From CAYSFW01 sp050329935 (GTDB taxonomy: Bacteria > Pseudomonadota > Gammaproteobacteria > UWMA-0217): a stretch of 39,690 nucleotides of DNA. Every line of letters starts with the position of its first letter. The stretch's first letter is position 1. A program made the position numbers and the translations under genes. Below the pieces are notes generated by a model. The model worked only from the letters and a program-made list of their open reading frames with translations, made no database searches and was not told the origin of the DNA. The stretch is taken from contig JBHJOI010000096.1 in NCBI GenBank assembly GCA_050329935.1, positions 1-39,690 of the forward strand. The letters run 5' to 3'. This document shows positions 16,957 through 24,327 of the stretch, piece after piece.

Positions 16957-17475
16957 ATGAATATTCAACTTGGCGTTTACGATCCGTTTTCCGCTGCCTG
17001 GCGGGATGAATACTATCCGCTCGATCTGCCGCTTGAATGGCGCCTGGATTATCTCGCGAACGCCTATCGCGTCTGCGTGATTCCCTGGCGGCAGCTGGAC
17101 GGCGCCGTGCTGGAATGTCCACCGGGATTACGCGCGTTCGTGGCGGTGCCGTGTTCGGTCATGTCGCCGACGTCACCCGGGTCGAGCTGGGTTGGTTGCG
17201 CGAGTCTCGTGTTCGAACCCGACCTGGACGCACCTCCGCCGATCGAGGTCACGCACTGCGCGACGCCGATCGTCGATGGGTGGCGTCTGGCGTACGAGGG
17301 CCGCTGGCTGGTCAAGCTCGCCCCGCCGGCACCGTTCGAATTGCGCGGACTGCGCCGGCGCATCGAAGCCCTGGCAGCCGAAATGCCCGACGATGCGGAG
17401 GTCGATCTGACGATCGCGGGTACGCCGCATCAGTTGGAGCAGATCAAGATCATGCTCGCGTTGATGGGTTACTGA
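16957..17475 (+). CDS. Unrecognised protein, 172 residues
   Basis: I do not recognise this family with confidence. The ATG at 16957 begins MNIQLGVYDPFSAAWRDEYY. A GGGAGG lies at 16938-16943 but is 13 bases upstream, longer than ideal. The N-terminus (tryptophan, YYPLDLP, then a WRLDYLANAY helix) faintly resembles the beginning of DUF72/YecE barrels, but the protein is far too short to be one. The C-terminal 40 residues (RRRIEALAAEMPDDAEVDLTI region) look like an alpha/beta unit. No signal peptide or membrane helix is seen. It sits with the DUF533 gene as an insertion between caxA and mlaF. The long GC-rich frame upstream of 16957 is not convincing coding sequence. Confidence 0.7.
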   Translation: MNIQLGVYDPFSAAWRDEYYPLDLPLEWRLDYLANAYRVCVIPWRQLDGAVLECPPGLRAFVAVPCSVMSPTSPGSSWVGCASLVFEPDLDAPPPIEVTHCATPIVDGWRLAYEGRWLVKLAPPAPFELRGLRRRIEALAAEMPDDAEVDLTIAGTPHQLEQIKIMLALMGY

Positions 17476-17523
17476 ATCAAGGCAGGGCGGCGATCGTTAG
17501 CGCCGGCCCTGCCGGAAACGGGT

Positions 17524-18216
17524 TTAGGCGAGCTGGGCGGCCTGCAATTCGAGCTGGGCGGCGAGTTGTGGGTCGAGCTTGAGCGCATCCGCCAATTGAT
17601 CGAGGTAGGCGCGCTCATCGGGGTTATCGAGATCGATCACCAGCAGCGAGACCAGGTAGATTTCCGCCGCGGCTTCGGGGTTGTCGGCGTTGGCCGCGAT
17701 GGTCGCCGCATTTGCCGGGCCGTCCAGTTCCGCTTGTACGGCTTGCAGCGCCTCGGGTTGCAGGCCGAGTTGCGCCATCTGGGCGTTGATCTTGCTGCGC
17801 TCGCCGGCGTCGATGTGACCATCCGCCTTCGCGGCCGCGATCATCGCGGCGAGCAGCGCGCGACTGCGGCGGTCGGCGCTGGGACCACTCAGTTCGTTGA
17901 TCGGTTGGGCCGCGGTGGTGGCGGCGGTGCCGCGTTGCGACTCCCAGTCGCGGTAGGTCTTGTAGGCCAGGCCGCCGAGTGCGGCGAGGCTGCCGAGTTT
18001 CAGTCCGGTCCCTGTCACTTTGCGGCCGCTCTTGGTGCCAAGTAACAGTGCGAGCGCACCCGCGGCAAGCGCGCCTTTGCCCAGACCCGAGAGCATGGCG
18101 TCACGTTCCGGCCCGGCCTCTGGAATCTTAAGCTTGTCCTCGGCCATACCCTGGCCCTGTTTCAGCAGCGATTGTCCGGATTGCAGCAGTTGATCGAGCA
18201 GCGCGCGGGTATCCAT
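17524..18216 (-). CDS. DUF533 / YebE-family inner-membrane protein
   Basis: Encodes 230 residues. The N-terminal third has an amphipathic segment (MDTRALLDQLLQSGQ) and a Gly/Ala-rich hydrophobic region (about 47-85, GKGALAAGALALLLGTKSG) likely to insert in the membrane. The C-terminal domain (about 115-225) is TerB-like, with LLAAMIAAAKADGHIDAGER, an acidic loop found in TerB folds, and the final helices LVIDLDNPDERAYLDQLA. E. coli YebE is a related protein of unknown function induced by envelope stress. A TATAAT at 18257-18262 on this strand may be its -10 box. It converges on the unrecognised gene. Confidence 0.88.
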   Translation of the reverse strand: MDTRALLDQLLQSGQSLLKQGQGMAEDKLKIPEAGPERDAMLSGLGKGALAAGALALLLGTKSGRKVTGTGLKLGSLAALGGLAYKTYRDWESQRGTAATTAAQPINELSGPSADRRSRALLAAMIAAAKADGHIDAGERSKINAQMAQLGLQPEALQAVQAELDGPANAATIAANADNPEAAAEIYLVSLLVIDLDNPDERAYLDQLADALKLDPQLAAQLELQAAQLA

Positions 18217-18256
18217 GGATGAGCCTCTTTTGTGACGGAAGTTTGGGAAAACACGA

Positions 18257-18262
18257 ATTATA
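18257..18262 (-). promoter_or_regulatory. Candidate -10 element upstream of the DUF533 gene
   Basis: The minus strand reads TATAAT, a perfect consensus hexamer, 40 bases before the DUF533 start codon. No good -35 hexamer lies 16-18 bases upstream, so activation or another sigma factor would be needed. Only the -10 is supported. Confidence 0.3.
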
Positions 18263-18414
18263 GAGAGTATCGCGATCGCAATGGTTACAGGATTGTGGCC
18301 GCGGGTCGATCCGCGCGCAGTCGGGCCTGTGAGATAAGGCTATGTCTAACTTAACATTTCGCAACTCGTTCGATTGTGGCAAGCTCTGCGGACTTTGAAT
18401 GGATCGCACGGAGC

Positions 18415-19221
18415 ATGACGGACACCCACATCAGCGTCGAAAATCTGACCTTTCGCCGCGGTAGCCGGATTATTTTCGACGATATCTCGTTGACGATCCC
18501 GCGTGGCAAGGTGACCGCGATCATGGGGCCGAGCGGAACCGGCAAGACCACCTTGCTGCGGCTGATCGGCGGTCAGCTCGTGCCTTTGCGCGGGGCGGTG
18601 CGGGTTAACGGTCAGGTGGTGCACACGCTTGCGCGTGGCGAACTCTATGCGCTGCGCAAGCAGATGGGCATGCTGTTTCAAAGCGGCGCGTTGCTGACCG
18701 ATATCTCGGTGTTCGAGAACGTGGCGTTTCCGCTGCGCGAGCACACCCGCCTGCCCGAGACCATGATCCGCGACCTGGTGTTGATGAAGCTGCAGGCGGT
18801 CGGTCTGCGCGGCGCGGCGGAGCTGATGCCGAGTGAGTTGTCGGGCGGCATGGCGCGGCGGGTCGCCTTGGCGCGTGCGATCGCGCTAGACCCGGACCTG
18901 ATCATGTACGACGAACCTTTCACCGGACTCGACCCGATCACGATGGCAACGATCGTGAGCCTGATCCGCCGCCTCAACGATTCGCTCGGGATCACCAGTC
19001 TGGTGGTGTCGCACGATGTCGGCGAGGTGATGTCGATCGTCGATTACGCGTACTTGATCGCGGACGGCAAGGTCGTGGCCGGCGGCACCCCGCGCGCCTT
19101 GGCTGAATCCGATTCGCCGTGGGTACAGCAGTTCCTGCGCTCGCTGCCCGACGGCCCGGTGCCGTTTCATTACCCCGCCGCCGATTATGCCGACACGCTG
19201 TTGGGAGGTGGCCGTGCTTGA
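18415..19221 (+). CDS. mlaF: Phospholipid transport ABC ATPase MlaF
   Basis: Encodes 268 residues (E. coli 269). It is the cytoplasmic ATPase of the MlaFEDB complex that moves phospholipids between the inner membrane and periplasmic MlaC, keeping the outer leaflet asymmetric. Walker A GPSGTGKT is at 38-45, signature LSGGM at 142-146, Walker B with Asp166-Glu167, and switch His200. The C-terminal tail (PVPFHYPAADYADTLLGGG) resembles the MlaF extension that wraps the partner subunit. I chose ATG 18415 because homology begins there; upstream codons from GTG 18376 are not family-like. It overlaps mlaE by eight bases. Confidence 0.95.
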   Translation: MTDTHISVENLTFRRGSRIIFDDISLTIPRGKVTAIMGPSGTGKTTLLRLIGGQLVPLRGAVRVNGQVVHTLARGELYALRKQMGMLFQSGALLTDISVFENVAFPLREHTRLPETMIRDLVLMKLQAVGLRGAAELMPSELSGGMARRVALARAIALDPDLIMYDEPFTGLDPITMATIVSLIRRLNDSLGITSLVVSHDVGEVMSIVDYAYLIADGKVVAGGTPRALAESDSPWVQQFLRSLPDGPVPFHYPAADYADTLLGGGRA

Positions 19222-19990
19222 CACATTCGCCAATCTGGGGCGGTGGGCGCTCGGTTTTTTCGAGCGTACCGGGCGCGGATTCCTGTTCCTGCTGGCGACG
19301 CTGGGTGGATTGCCGGGATTGTTCATGCGCCCGTTGCTGCTGGTGCGCGAGGTGTACTTCGTCGGCGTTCTCTCGCTGCTTATCATTGTCGTATCCGGGT
19401 TGTTCGTCGGCATGGTGCTGGGCCTGCAAGGCTATGTGACGCTCTCGAAATTCGGCGCCGAGGAGTCGCTCGGCACGCTGGTCGCGCTGTCGCTGGTGCG
19501 CGAACTTGGGCCGGTGGTGGCGGCGCTATTGTTCGCCGGGCGTGCCGGTTCGGCGCTGACTGCCGAGATTGGCCTGATGAAGAGCACCGAGCAGCTGTCC
19601 GGCATGGAGATGATGGCGGTCGATCCGATCCGCCGGATCGTCGCGCCGCGATTCCTCGCCGGATTCATCGCGCTGCCGATTCTGGCGACGTTGTTCACCG
19701 CGATTGGCGTTTTAGGCGGCTATTTCGTCGGCGTCGGTCTGGTCGGTGTGGACGACGGCGCGTTCTGGTCGCAAATGCAAGCCAGCGTGGATTGGCGCGA
19801 GGACGTGATGAACGGATTCATCAAGAGCGTCGTTTTTGGATTCGTGGTGACCTGGATCGCGGTGTACGAGGGTTACGACGCGGTGCCGACCTCCGAGGGC
19901 GTGAGCGCGGCGACTACCCGCACCGTGGTGCATTCGTCGCTGGCGGTGCTTGGCCTCGATTTTGTCCTGACCGGACTGATGTTTAGCTAG
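19214..19990 (+). CDS. mlaE: Phospholipid transport permease MlaE
   Basis: Encodes 258 residues with five or six membrane helices of the MlaE (DUF140) family. Typical segments are GLFVGMVLGLQGYVTL, ELGPVVAALLFAGRAGSALTAE and the EQLSGMEMMAVDPIRR elbow. GTG 19214 is preferred: GGGAGG at 19203-19208 precedes it by five bases and the protein then begins like E. coli MlaE. The start lies within the last codons of mlaF, so translation is coupled. It forms the membrane dimer of the Mla complex. Confidence 0.95.
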   Translation: MLDTFANLGRWALGFFERTGRGFLFLLATLGGLPGLFMRPLLLVREVYFVGVLSLLIIVVSGLFVGMVLGLQGYVTLSKFGAEESLGTLVALSLVRELGPVVAALLFAGRAGSALTAEIGLMKSTEQLSGMEMMAVDPIRRIVAPRFLAGFIALPILATLFTAIGVLGGYFVGVGLVGVDDGAFWSQMQASVDWREDVMNGFIKSVVFGFVVTWIAVYEGYDAVPTSEGVSAATTRTVVHSSLAVLGLDFVLTGLMFS

Positions 19991-20003
19991 ACGTGAGCAG
20001 ACT

Positions 20004-20468
20004 ATGAGATCGACTCGTACGCAGGAAATCTGGGTGGGCGTGTTTGTCGCCCTGGGCATGGCGGCGCTATTCATGCTGGCGATGCGGGTGAGCAACTTTA
20101 CCGCCTATCAGGAGAGTAGCGTCTACCGCGTGCATGTGTATTTCGACAATATCGGTGGCCTCAAGGTGCGTTCGCCGGTCACCCTTTCCGGGGTGCGGAT
20201 CGGCCGGGTGGAGGCGATCGGTTACGACCAGGATGCGTTGCGGGCCAGGGTGACGTTGGCGATTGGCGCGCGCTACGACTTTCTCACCGAGGACACCAGC
20301 GCCAGTATCTACACCGCCGGGTTACTCGGCGAGCAGTACATCTCGCTCGAGCCCGGCGCCGAGGACGCGACCTTGAAGGAGGGCGGGATCATCCGGCACG
20401 CGCAGTCGGCGGTCGTGCTGGAGGAGCTGATCGGTAAAGTTCTGGTTAATCTTACCTCTGGTAAATAG
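20004..20468 (+). CDS. mlaD: Phospholipid-binding MCE protein MlaD
   Basis: Encodes 154 residues: one N-terminal transmembrane helix (about 9-27) and a single periplasmic MCE domain (about 40-118, with VYFDNIGGLKVRSPVTLSGV and the GLLGEQYISLEPG loop). MlaD forms a hexameric ring whose central pore passes phospholipids. A short C-terminal helix (SAVVLEELIGKVL) matches the helical bundle of the ring. It starts 13 bases after mlaE. The 50-base spacer to mlaC contains a hairpin. Confidence 0.95.
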   Translation: MRSTRTQEIWVGVFVALGMAALFMLAMRVSNFTAYQESSVYRVHVYFDNIGGLKVRSPVTLSGVRIGRVEAIGYDQDALRARVTLAIGARYDFLTEDTSASIYTAGLLGEQYISLEPGAEDATLKEGGIIRHAQSAVVLEELIGKVLVNLTSGK

Positions 20469-20473
20469 ATGCG

Positions 20474-20491
20474 GATGACGGTTTCGTCATC
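20474..20491 (+). other. Hairpin between mlaD and mlaC
   Basis: GATGACG (20474-20480) pairs with CGTCATC (20485-20491) around a GTTT tetraloop, giving a seven-pair stem that can extend by three more pairs with one bulge. No U-tract follows, so it is not an intrinsic terminator. Its position just after the mlaD stop suggests an RNA-processing or stability element that could raise the soluble carrier MlaC relative to the membrane subunits. The structure is seen; the role is inferred. Confidence 0.45.
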
Positions 20492-20518
20492 GCGAGTCTT
20501 CACTGGGAGCAATAATCG

Positions 20519-21130
20519 ATGACTGAGAGAATGACGCGGATTCTGATTTTGGTGCTGTTCGTCCTGGCGCTGGTCATGCCGGCGCAGGCGGAAGAGCGCC
20601 CGGACAAACTGTTGCAGTCGCGCGCGCAGGAGGTGTTTGACACCTTGCAGGCCGGTGGCGATGCATTTCGCGGCGATTTCGGCAAGGTCTACGAGTTGGC
20701 CGAGCGGTTGATCTTTCCGCTGGTTGACTTCGAGGCAATGGGCAAGCTCACGCTGTCACGCCACTGGCGTCAGGCCTCCGAACAGCAGCGTTCGGATTTC
20801 ATAAATACTTACAAGGAACTGCTGGTGCGGACGTACACCAAGTCGCTGCGTGAGTATGCCAACGTCAATATCGTCTTCTACCCCGAGCGGACCAAGTATC
20901 AGGACGAGTATGCAATGGTCTACTCGGACTTCGTGCAAGGCAGTGGCAAACCGAATATCCCGGTGGTGTACAGCATGCGCAAAACCGCGAATGGCTGGAA
21001 GGCGTTCGATGTGACGATCGAGGGCTTGTCGATGGTCAAGAACTACCGCGATAGCCTCAACCGCGAGATCGACGAAAAGGGGCTCGACGGGGTGATCGCG
21101 CGCCTGAAAAAGGAGGCGTCGGACTCGTGA
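20519..21130 (+). CDS. mlaC: Periplasmic phospholipid-binding protein MlaC
   Basis: Encodes 203 residues. A signal peptide (about 1-24, ending AQA) precedes the Tol-Tol-Ttg2 domain. The YELAERLIFPLVDFEAMGKLTL region and the C-terminal GWKAFDVTIEGLSMVKNYR region are typical. MlaC ferries phospholipid across the periplasm between the outer-membrane MlaA complex and MlaD; mlaA is not in the window. GGGAG lies about ten bases before ATG 20519. The following mlaB begins 37 bases downstream. Confidence 0.95.
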   Translation: MTERMTRILILVLFVLALVMPAQAEERPDKLLQSRAQEVFDTLQAGGDAFRGDFGKVYELAERLIFPLVDFEAMGKLTLSRHWRQASEQQRSDFINTYKELLVRTYTKSLREYANVNIVFYPERTKYQDEYAMVYSDFVQGSGKPNIPVVYSMRKTANGWKAFDVTIEGLSMVKNYRDSLNREIDEKGLDGVIARLKKEASDS

Positions 21131-21167
21131 GTCACGATGCCGCGCGCACCGGGGCGGAGACGCCGGC

Positions 21168-21479
21168 ATGAGCCAGGCGGTGACTGAGGCGTCGAATCTG
21201 GTCGCGGCCGGTCCGGGTCGGTATCTGATTTCCGGGCCGCTGGGCCTGGAGCAGGTGCAGGGGCTGCTCGCATTCCCCTATGCCGATGGGGTCGTCGCCT
21301 ACACGATCGATCTTTCTGGGGTGACCGCGGCCGATAGCGCCGCGCTGGCGTTGATGCTTTATTGGCAGCGCGAGACCAAACAGCGCGATTGTCTCGTGTG
21401 TTACGTCAATCTGCCGGAGCGGCTCCGTTCGCTGATCGAGTTGTACGACTTGCACGGCATCGTGCAGCTCGCGGAGTAA
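21168..21479 (+). CDS. mlaB: STAS-domain protein MlaB
   Basis: Encodes 103 residues forming one STAS domain. The IDLSGVTAADSAALALML segment (about 47-64) contains the conserved Asp-Ser loop, with Thr at the position important in E. coli MlaB. MlaB is a cytoplasmic subunit that binds MlaF and regulates ATPase assembly and activity. The weakly conserved N-terminus is normal. It ends the mlaFEDCB unit; in E. coli ibaG and murA follow, but here an oppositely oriented gene for an exported protein does. Confidence 0.9.
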   Translation: MSQAVTEASNLVAAGPGRYLISGPLGLEQVQGLLAFPYADGVVAYTIDLSGVTAADSAALALMLYWQRETKQRDCLVCYVNLPERLRSLIELYDLHGIVQLAE

Positions 21480-21539
21480 GGGCACTCGCGTTCGTTCCAG
21501 CCCGCGCGTCCTGGGCGATAATCCGGCGCGGCAGCCGAT

Positions 21540-22097
21540 TTACGGCGGAGGCGGTGGGTAGCTGCGATCGTACGGCGGAGGTGGCGGAATACGCGCGTTT
21601 GCGGGCGGTTGGTCGCGCGGCGGTGGCGGCGGGATTCTGGCTTTGCTCGGCGCGGCCGGTCCCGTGAAATGACCACTGACCGGTACCCGGTGACCTTTCG
21701 CGTACATGCATTGCACGTAGCTCGCGTCATAGCGCGACTGCGCCGAGTACGCTGAAACGTTCGCTGCCGACGTCCCGGCCGTGCTCCCCACCAACAACCC
21801 CGCGCCCGCGCCGACGCCGGCACCGGAATGACCGCCGATCGCCGCGCCAGCGGCCGCGCCGACCACAGTGCCGACGACCGCGCTGCCGACCGCGGCCTCA
21901 TTCGCCGCGGTTTGCGCGGTATAACCTCCGATGTGTTCCTGCGCATAACCGCGACAGAGCGCGTCATCGTGGCGGAATGTGTCGAAGCCGCGACCGGTGC
22001 CGGGCAGGGCCATCACGCTCGGCCCGGTCGGCATCACGATGCAGGCCGCGAGCAGTGGCGCCGCCGCGAATGGAAACAGACGTAGTGCGCGTTGCAT
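21540..22097 (-). CDS. Glycine-zipper lipoprotein with a proline-rich tail
   Basis: Encodes 185 residues. A lipoprotein signal ends in the lipobox LLAAC with Cys19. A glycine-zipper segment (about 70-106, containing GAAAGAAIGGHSGAGVGAGA) suggests membrane association, and an SYVQCMYAKGHRVPV block after it is seen in several outer-membrane 'glycine zipper' proteins. The last 35 residues hold three Pro5 runs within a near-repeat (ARIPPPPP, twice). Function unknown. It is the most downstream of three minus-strand genes for exported proteins and converges on mlaB. Confidence 0.82.
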   Translation of the reverse strand: MQRALRLFPFAAAPLLAACIVMPTGPSVMALPGTGRGFDTFRHDDALCRGYAQEHIGGYTAQTAANEAAVGSAVVGTVVGAAAGAAIGGHSGAGVGAGAGLLVGSTAGTSAANVSAYSAQSRYDASYVQCMYAKGHRVPVSGHFTGPAAPSKARIPPPPPRDQPPANARIPPPPPYDRSYPPPPP

Positions 22098-22113
22098 GGC
22101 GGCACCTATCGGT

Positions 22114-22545
22114 TCAATGTCCGTCAGGCGGCTGCGGAACCACCTTGAGCCAGTCCTCGCGACATTCCTTCACGTAGGGGTAGTAGGTCTTCGAGCTCGG
22201 GCAGTAATACCAGTAATCCGAGTCCGTCGATGGCTCGTCGTAAGGGTCCCTTTCGATATACACGGTGGTTGGGCTCGGTACCGTGATGATCTGGGTACTG
22301 TGCCTTGGCGGCGGGTAGTAATACCACGGCCGATAAATCGGTGTGCCGATGTAAAGGTCCACATCCACGCGCGGACGCGAGTACGGGCGGGGGCGATGAT
22401 ATCGGTCGCGATCGACCACGATCGGGCGGTCGTGGCGACGATCGGAGAACCCGCGCTCCGAATAAGGGCGGTCGGCCCACGCGGGGCCCGTGAGCAGCAG
22501 GCCGAAACTGATGGTCATGACCGAGACGAGTGTGTTTTTGTTCAT
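22114..22545 (-). CDS. Small exported protein with a YYC...YYPYV...C motif
   Basis: Encodes 143 residues. A signal peptide (about 1-25, ending AWA) precedes a Arg/Tyr/Pro-rich, positively charged region. The C-terminal 35 residues contain YWYYCPSSKTYYPYVKEC followed by a Trp-x-x-Val-x-Pro ending. Two cysteines 15 residues apart probably form a disulfide. This C-terminal motif recurs in small periplasmic proteins of gammaproteobacteria whose function is unknown. It is 16 bases upstream of the glycine-zipper lipoprotein gene and likely co-transcribed with it. Confidence 0.8.
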   Translation of the reverse strand: MNKNTLVSVMTISFGLLLTGPAWADRPYSERGFSDRRHDRPIVVDRDRYHRPRPYSRPRVDVDLYIGTPIYRPWYYYPPPRHSTQIITVPSPTTVYIERDPYDEPSTDSDYWYYCPSSKTYYPYVKECREDWLKVVPQPPDGH

Positions 22546-22671
22546 CGTAGTTCCTGCGGTTCGCGGATACTCAGCAAATTAGGTGAACGGTGGCACGCAA
22601 AGCCTCGCGCGCTGGTCTTGCGGGTTGGCGGGCTGCCCGCTTGATCATGGGATGCTTGCGGGGTCGGCGCG

Positions 22672-22956
22672 TCATCGCAAGCCTGCATTCGAGCGGTAGC
22701 CGGGGCCTCGGTCCTGCCAGCGATCGTATCGCTGAAATCGATCCTGACGTGGGTGGGTGTAGCCCTCGTGACTGCGCGACGCGCGGCGGGGTGGCCCAGG
22801 ACGATAGTCGTATTGGTGCTGCAGCGGAAACGCGAGATCAATGACGATGTCGACATTCGAGCCACGATAGGCACTGGAATGGGCCGACACGTGACCGGTT
22901 GCGGCCAGCAACAGGGCAGCACTCAGACAGCTCATGAAACGGATGCGACGGGTCAC
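22672..22956 (-). CDS. Small basic exported protein
   Basis: Encodes 94 residues. I chose GTG 22956 because GGGGAGGT (22961-22968) lies four bases upstream and the product then begins VTRRIRF followed by a hydrophobic core and an AHS-like cleavage site, a good signal peptide. The mature protein has a short SNVDIVIDLAFPL strand, then an Arg/Tyr/Gly-rich tail similar in composition to the neighbouring 143-residue protein. No family is recognised. The good ribosome-binding site and export signal support a real gene despite its size. Confidence 0.6.
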   Translation of the reverse strand: MTRRIRFMSCLSAALLLAATGHVSAHSSAYRGSNVDIVIDLAFPLQHQYDYRPGPPRRASRSHEGYTHPRQDRFQRYDRWQDRGPGYRSNAGLR

Positions 22957-23046
22957 GCAGACCTCCCCGATGGTTGCCGAAAACTCGGGCACAGTCTGCA
23001 TGTCGGCAGCTGAATGCGTGCTGAACGCGCGATGATGCGCGTCGGC

Positions 23047-24168
23047 TCAAGGTGGTGGTCGGCGGTACCCGCCCGCGAGTCCGCGGCGCGACAGTACGAT
23101 TTGCCACACGTGAATCGCCCGCGCCCGCGCGGCGCCGGCGCAACTCAGCAGGTAATATCGCCACATGCGGCGAAAGCGCTCCCCATACTGCTCGGCGAAT
23201 TGCGGCCAGGCGTGTTCGAAATTTTCGTGCCAGGCCATCAGGGTCGGATCGTAATCGGCGCCGATGTTCTCGATATCCTCGACCACCAACAACCCGTCCA
23301 TCGCGCTTGCCAACTGGCTCATCGCGGGGAGTTCCGAATTAGGGAAGATATAGCGTTCGATCCACGGATCGACCAGTTCGCGAGCGTCCAGTTTACCGAG
23401 CGTGTGCAACAGGCAGAGTCCGTCGCCGCGCAGGCAGCGATCGACGACCTCCATGAACGTACGATAGTTTTTACTGCCGACATGCTCGAACATGCCGACG
23501 GAAACGATGGCGTCGAACGCCTGTTCCACCGCGCGATAATCCTGCACCCGGATCTCGACCGGGAGTCCCGCGCAACGCTGGCGTGCGTATTCGGCCTGGG
23601 GTTCGGAAATCGTCAGACCCACCACTTCCACACCGTGTCGTTCGGTCATGAATTGGGCCAAACTGCCCCAGCCGCAGCCAATGTCCAGTACCCGCATGCC
23701 CGGTTGCAGATTGAGTTTGCGGCTTACCAGCGCCAGTTTGGCCGTTTGCGCTTCGGCGAGCGTCGATGCGTCGCGCCAAAACGCGCAGGAGTACACCATG
23801 CGCGGATCGAGCATCGCTTCGAAAAATGCGTTGCCGAGGTCGTAGTGCACTTCGGCCACCGCATGGGCGCGATGCGGCGCCTGTAGATTCACCAGCCGTG
23901 CGCGCCACTCGGCGAGCCGGATCACCCAGGGTCTTACCTTGCGTTCCAGCCCCGCACGCAGTACCCGCTCGAAAAACTGATCGAGTTCGGCGACGTCCCA
24001 AAGCCCATCCATGTACGCTTCGCCCAACCCCAGCGACCCGAATCGAAACAGGCGATGAAATACTTCGTCACTATGAATCTGCATGTCCCACGGGCGGTTG
24101 CCATCCAGCGTGACATCCGCCTGCTGTAGTAATTTTGCCGCGAGACTCCTGAGACTACGTTCTTTCAT
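23047..24168 (-). CDS. cfa: Cyclopropane-fatty-acyl-phospholipid synthase
   Basis: Encodes 373 residues. It transfers a methylene group from S-adenosylmethionine to unsaturated acyl chains of membrane phospholipids. An N-terminal lipid-binding domain (about 1-100) precedes the methyltransferase domain with motif I VLDIGCGWG at 160-168. VHYDLGN (107-113) and YSCAFW (126-131) are family signatures, and a C-terminal Cys in RYYLLSCAG matches the region of the E. coli active-site loop. In many bacteria cfa is growth-phase controlled; the AT-rich segment upstream (CTATAT on this strand near 24210-24216) could serve a stationary-phase promoter. It is divergent from the BMC-domain gene. Confidence 0.95.
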   Translation of the reverse strand: MKERSLRSLAAKLLQQADVTLDGNRPWDMQIHSDEVFHRLFRFGSLGLGEAYMDGLWDVAELDQFFERVLRAGLERKVRPWVIRLAEWRARLVNLQAPHRAHAVAEVHYDLGNAFFEAMLDPRMVYSCAFWRDASTLAEAQTAKLALVSRKLNLQPGMRVLDIGCGWGSLAQFMTERHGVEVVGLTISEPQAEYARQRCAGLPVEIRVQDYRAVEQAFDAIVSVGMFEHVGSKNYRTFMEVVDRCLRGDGLCLLHTLGKLDARELVDPWIERYIFPNSELPAMSQLASAMDGLLVVEDIENIGADYDPTLMAWHENFEHAWPQFAEQYGERFRRMWRYYLLSCAGAARARAIHVWQIVLSRRGLAGGYRRPPP

Positions 24169-24327
24169 TCTCGTGTCGGCGGGTGCCGAATGTGATGACC
24201 CTCACGCTGTTATATAGCGCAATGATTGACGAATCGCGACGACCTTGGTTCATGCCGGGTGGTTACCGTGCTATGCTTGCGCCGCTTTTTTTTAGGCCCC
24301 TCAACCGTCGCGGCGTAGCTAATCCCG

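Noticed and set aside
16711..16968. 85-codon minus-strand frame upstream of caxA
   Set aside because: Pro/Arg/Ser-rich translation typical of noncoding high-GC DNA.
24206..24250. AT-rich promoter-like bases upstream of cfa
   Set aside because: A CTATAT-like -10 is visible on the minus strand but no convincing -35; not enough for a separate feature.
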